A model generated the notes under the pieces. It made no database searches. It had not been told where the DNA came from and saw only the letters and a program-made list of their open reading frames with translations. The position numbers and the translations under genes were made by a program. From Verrucomicrobiota bacterium (lineage in GTDB: Bacteria > Verrucomicrobiota > Verrucomicrobiia > Opitutales > Oceanipulchritudinaceae), in NCBI GenBank assembly GCA_009908535.1, contig JAAAOD010000276.1, positions 1-7,050 on the forward strand: a stretch of DNA of 7,050 nt, written 5' to 3'. Within the stretch, counting starts at the first letter, position 1. Every line of letters starts with the position of its first letter. Shown piece by piece: positions 6,094-7,050 of the stretch.

Positions 6094-6891
6094 ATGGAGA
6101 GACAGCGGCAGCTAGCGCCCCTGCCAGGGGGGTTTCGGGCCAGCCTGTGGGTGGTGGTGAAGGAGGGCCTGATCGGGCAATTTCGGGGGGAAGGCGCGTG
6201 GGAGATCCTGGCCGGGGAATGGGCGATTCTTGCCGAGCGCGGACCGGAAACCATTAGGCGGGCGCAAGACGGGGCGAAGTTCGTGGCCCTGCCCTTACCC
6301 CTTCCGGGACCGGAGGAGCCGGCCGGGGCGGGGTTGCCTCCCCGCCTTGCCTGTCTGGCCTGCCCGCGTCGGGAGGCGGTCTTTTTCGTGAAAGGAAGTT
6401 CTTCGGTGCGGATGCAGGTTCTCGCAAGGGAACTGTTGAAGGCGGAGGAACCGACGGTCGCCGGGCGGCTCTTGCGCCGGAGCCGCGAAATGGAACTGCA
6501 GGCGCGGGTGTTGGAACGTCCGGAACTACGGGCGGAAGCCCCCTGCCGTCCGCGCTGTTGTGGTCGTGACATGTCCACGCGCATGGACGGGGTGGCCGCC
6601 TACCTTGCCGGGACGCTGGATACGAACCACAGCCTCCCGGCGTTGGCACGCCGGTTTTACGTGAACGAATTCACGCTGAAAAAGGCCTTCAAGGAGCGAC
6701 ACGGAATGCCCGTGTTCGCCTACCTTCGGGAACGGCGCATGGCGCGGGCGCGCACGCTCTTGCAGGAAACGGACTGTTCGGTGATGGAGGCCGCCACGGC
6801 CGTCGGCTACAGCAACGCGAGCCACTTCGCCCGTGCCTTCCGCGCCAGTCACGGACACAATCCCGGGGAAGTGCTTACCAGTTCGCGCTGA
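6094..6891 (+). CDS. AraC-family transcriptional regulator (PchR-like)
   Basis: This is a 265-residue DNA-binding regulator. The N-terminal half (about 10-65) begins LPGGFRASLWVVVKEG and reads like the small beta-rich sensing domain of PchR-type regulators. The C-terminal AraC domain (about 163-260) has two helix-turn-helix units: LPALARRFYVNEFTLKKAFKE (181-201), then SVMEAATAVGYSNASHFARAFR (229-250), matching the GYSNxSHFxRAFR signature. The NEFTLKKAFKERHGMPVFAYLRERRM region closely follows the PchR subgroup, whose members sense siderophores and switch on the cognate TonB-dependent receptor. The gene runs toward a leftward TonB-dependent receptor and overlaps its end by 17 bases, which fits that role. 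The ATG at 6094 keeps the whole N-terminal domain but has no Shine-Dalgarno. Cysteines cluster at CLAC (87-90) and CRPRCC (151-156). The AraC assignment is firm; the ligand is unknown. Confidence 0.9.
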   Translation: MERQRQLAPLPGGFRASLWVVVKEGLIGQFRGEGAWEILAGEWAILAERGPETIRRAQDGAKFVALPLPLPGPEEPAGAGLPPRLACLACPRREAVFFVKGSSSVRMQVLARELLKAEEPTVAGRLLRRSREMELQARVLERPELRAEAPCRPRCCGRDMSTRMDGVAAYLAGTLDTNHSLPALARRFYVNEFTLKKAFKERHGMPVFAYLRERRMARARTLLQETDCSVMEAATAVGYSNASHFARAFRASHGHNPGEVLTSSR

Positions 6892-7050
6892 AGCGGATGT
6901 AGAAGGTCCGCGGTTGCGCGGGCCCGTAGAGGTAGGTTGGATCGCGCTCTTCGCCGTTGTTCTGGAGGTCCTTCTGCCGGTCGTCGAAGGCGTTCTCGAT
7001 TCCGATGGCAACGGTGAAGTGCTCGGCGCCGAGGAAGCCGTCGAAATCCT
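6875..7050 (-). CDS. TonB-dependent outer-membrane receptor, C-terminal fragment (runs off the window)
   Basis: On the minus strand an open frame enters from the right edge and ends at a TAA (6877-6875). The visible 58 codons read as the last beta-strands of a TonB-dependent receptor barrel: FTVAIGIENAFDD, an acidic/polar loop with RDPTYLYGP, then PRTFYIRFSANW as the closing strand with a terminal aromatic residue. The GIENAFDD...RDPxYxYGPxxPRTF pattern is typical of siderophore and vitamin receptors ("N-x-F-D" followed by "P-R-T/x-F" and a terminal aromatic), which take up bulky ligands across the outer membrane using TonB energy. Its last 17 bases overlap the end of the AraC-type gene on the other strand. 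The plug domain, TonB box and signal peptide lie outside the window, so the substrate is undetermined. Confidence 0.88.
   Translation of the reverse strand, partial: DFDGFLGAEHFTVAIGIENAFDDRQKDLQNNGEERDPTYLYGPAQPRTFYIRFSANW

Noticed and set aside
6526..7011. A 161-codon minus-strand frame overlapping the AraC gene and the receptor end
   Set aside because: A different minus frame (6875-7050) gives a clear TonB-dependent receptor C-terminus, and the AraC domain on the plus strand explains the rest.

Overview
This window comes from a GC-rich bacterial chromosome and is densely coded, with no RNA genes, mobile elements or CRISPR. The mix of genes points to a Gram-negative, quite possibly a member of the Verrucomicrobiota. 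It has the C-terminus of a TonB-dependent outer-membrane receptor, a PchR-like AraC-type regulator next to it, and a TIGR03790-type exported protein, a family I recall as patchily distributed in Verrucomicrobia, Planctomycetes, Acidobacteria, Cyanobacteria and some Proteobacteria. The taxonomic call is inference.

Bases 1-5207 are a tightly packed rightward block. It runs from the last codons of an unidentified upstream gene (ATGA overlap) to crcB/fluC (small fluoride channel), then a secreted TIGR03790-like protein with a C-terminal TPR-like region whose start lies inside crcB, then after 3 bases a 1021-residue protein. That last protein is the most notable item here. In one unbroken chain it carries E1-alpha, E1-beta, one lipoyl domain and an E2 acyltransferase domain of a 2-oxo acid dehydrogenase complex, closest by motif to the branched-chain type. 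No E3 (dihydrolipoamide dehydrogenase) is in the window, no E1/E3-binding (PSBD) domain is recognisable in the chain, and the E2 active-site signature has Asn where Asp is expected.

Bases 5232-5975 hold a leftward class I SAM-dependent methyltransferase, convergent with the fusion gene. A 118-base divergent intergenic region (5976-6093) separates it from a rightward AraC-family regulator (6094-6891). The regulator's 3' end overlaps, tail to tail by 17 bases, the leftward C-terminal part of a TonB-dependent receptor that runs off the right edge.

Functionally there seem to be three units: (i) the crcB / TIGR03790-like / 2-oxo acid dehydrogenase block, linked by position rather than by any obvious shared pathway; (ii) a lone methyltransferase; (iii) a regulator-receptor pair that probably controls uptake of an iron chelate or another TonB-dependent substrate.
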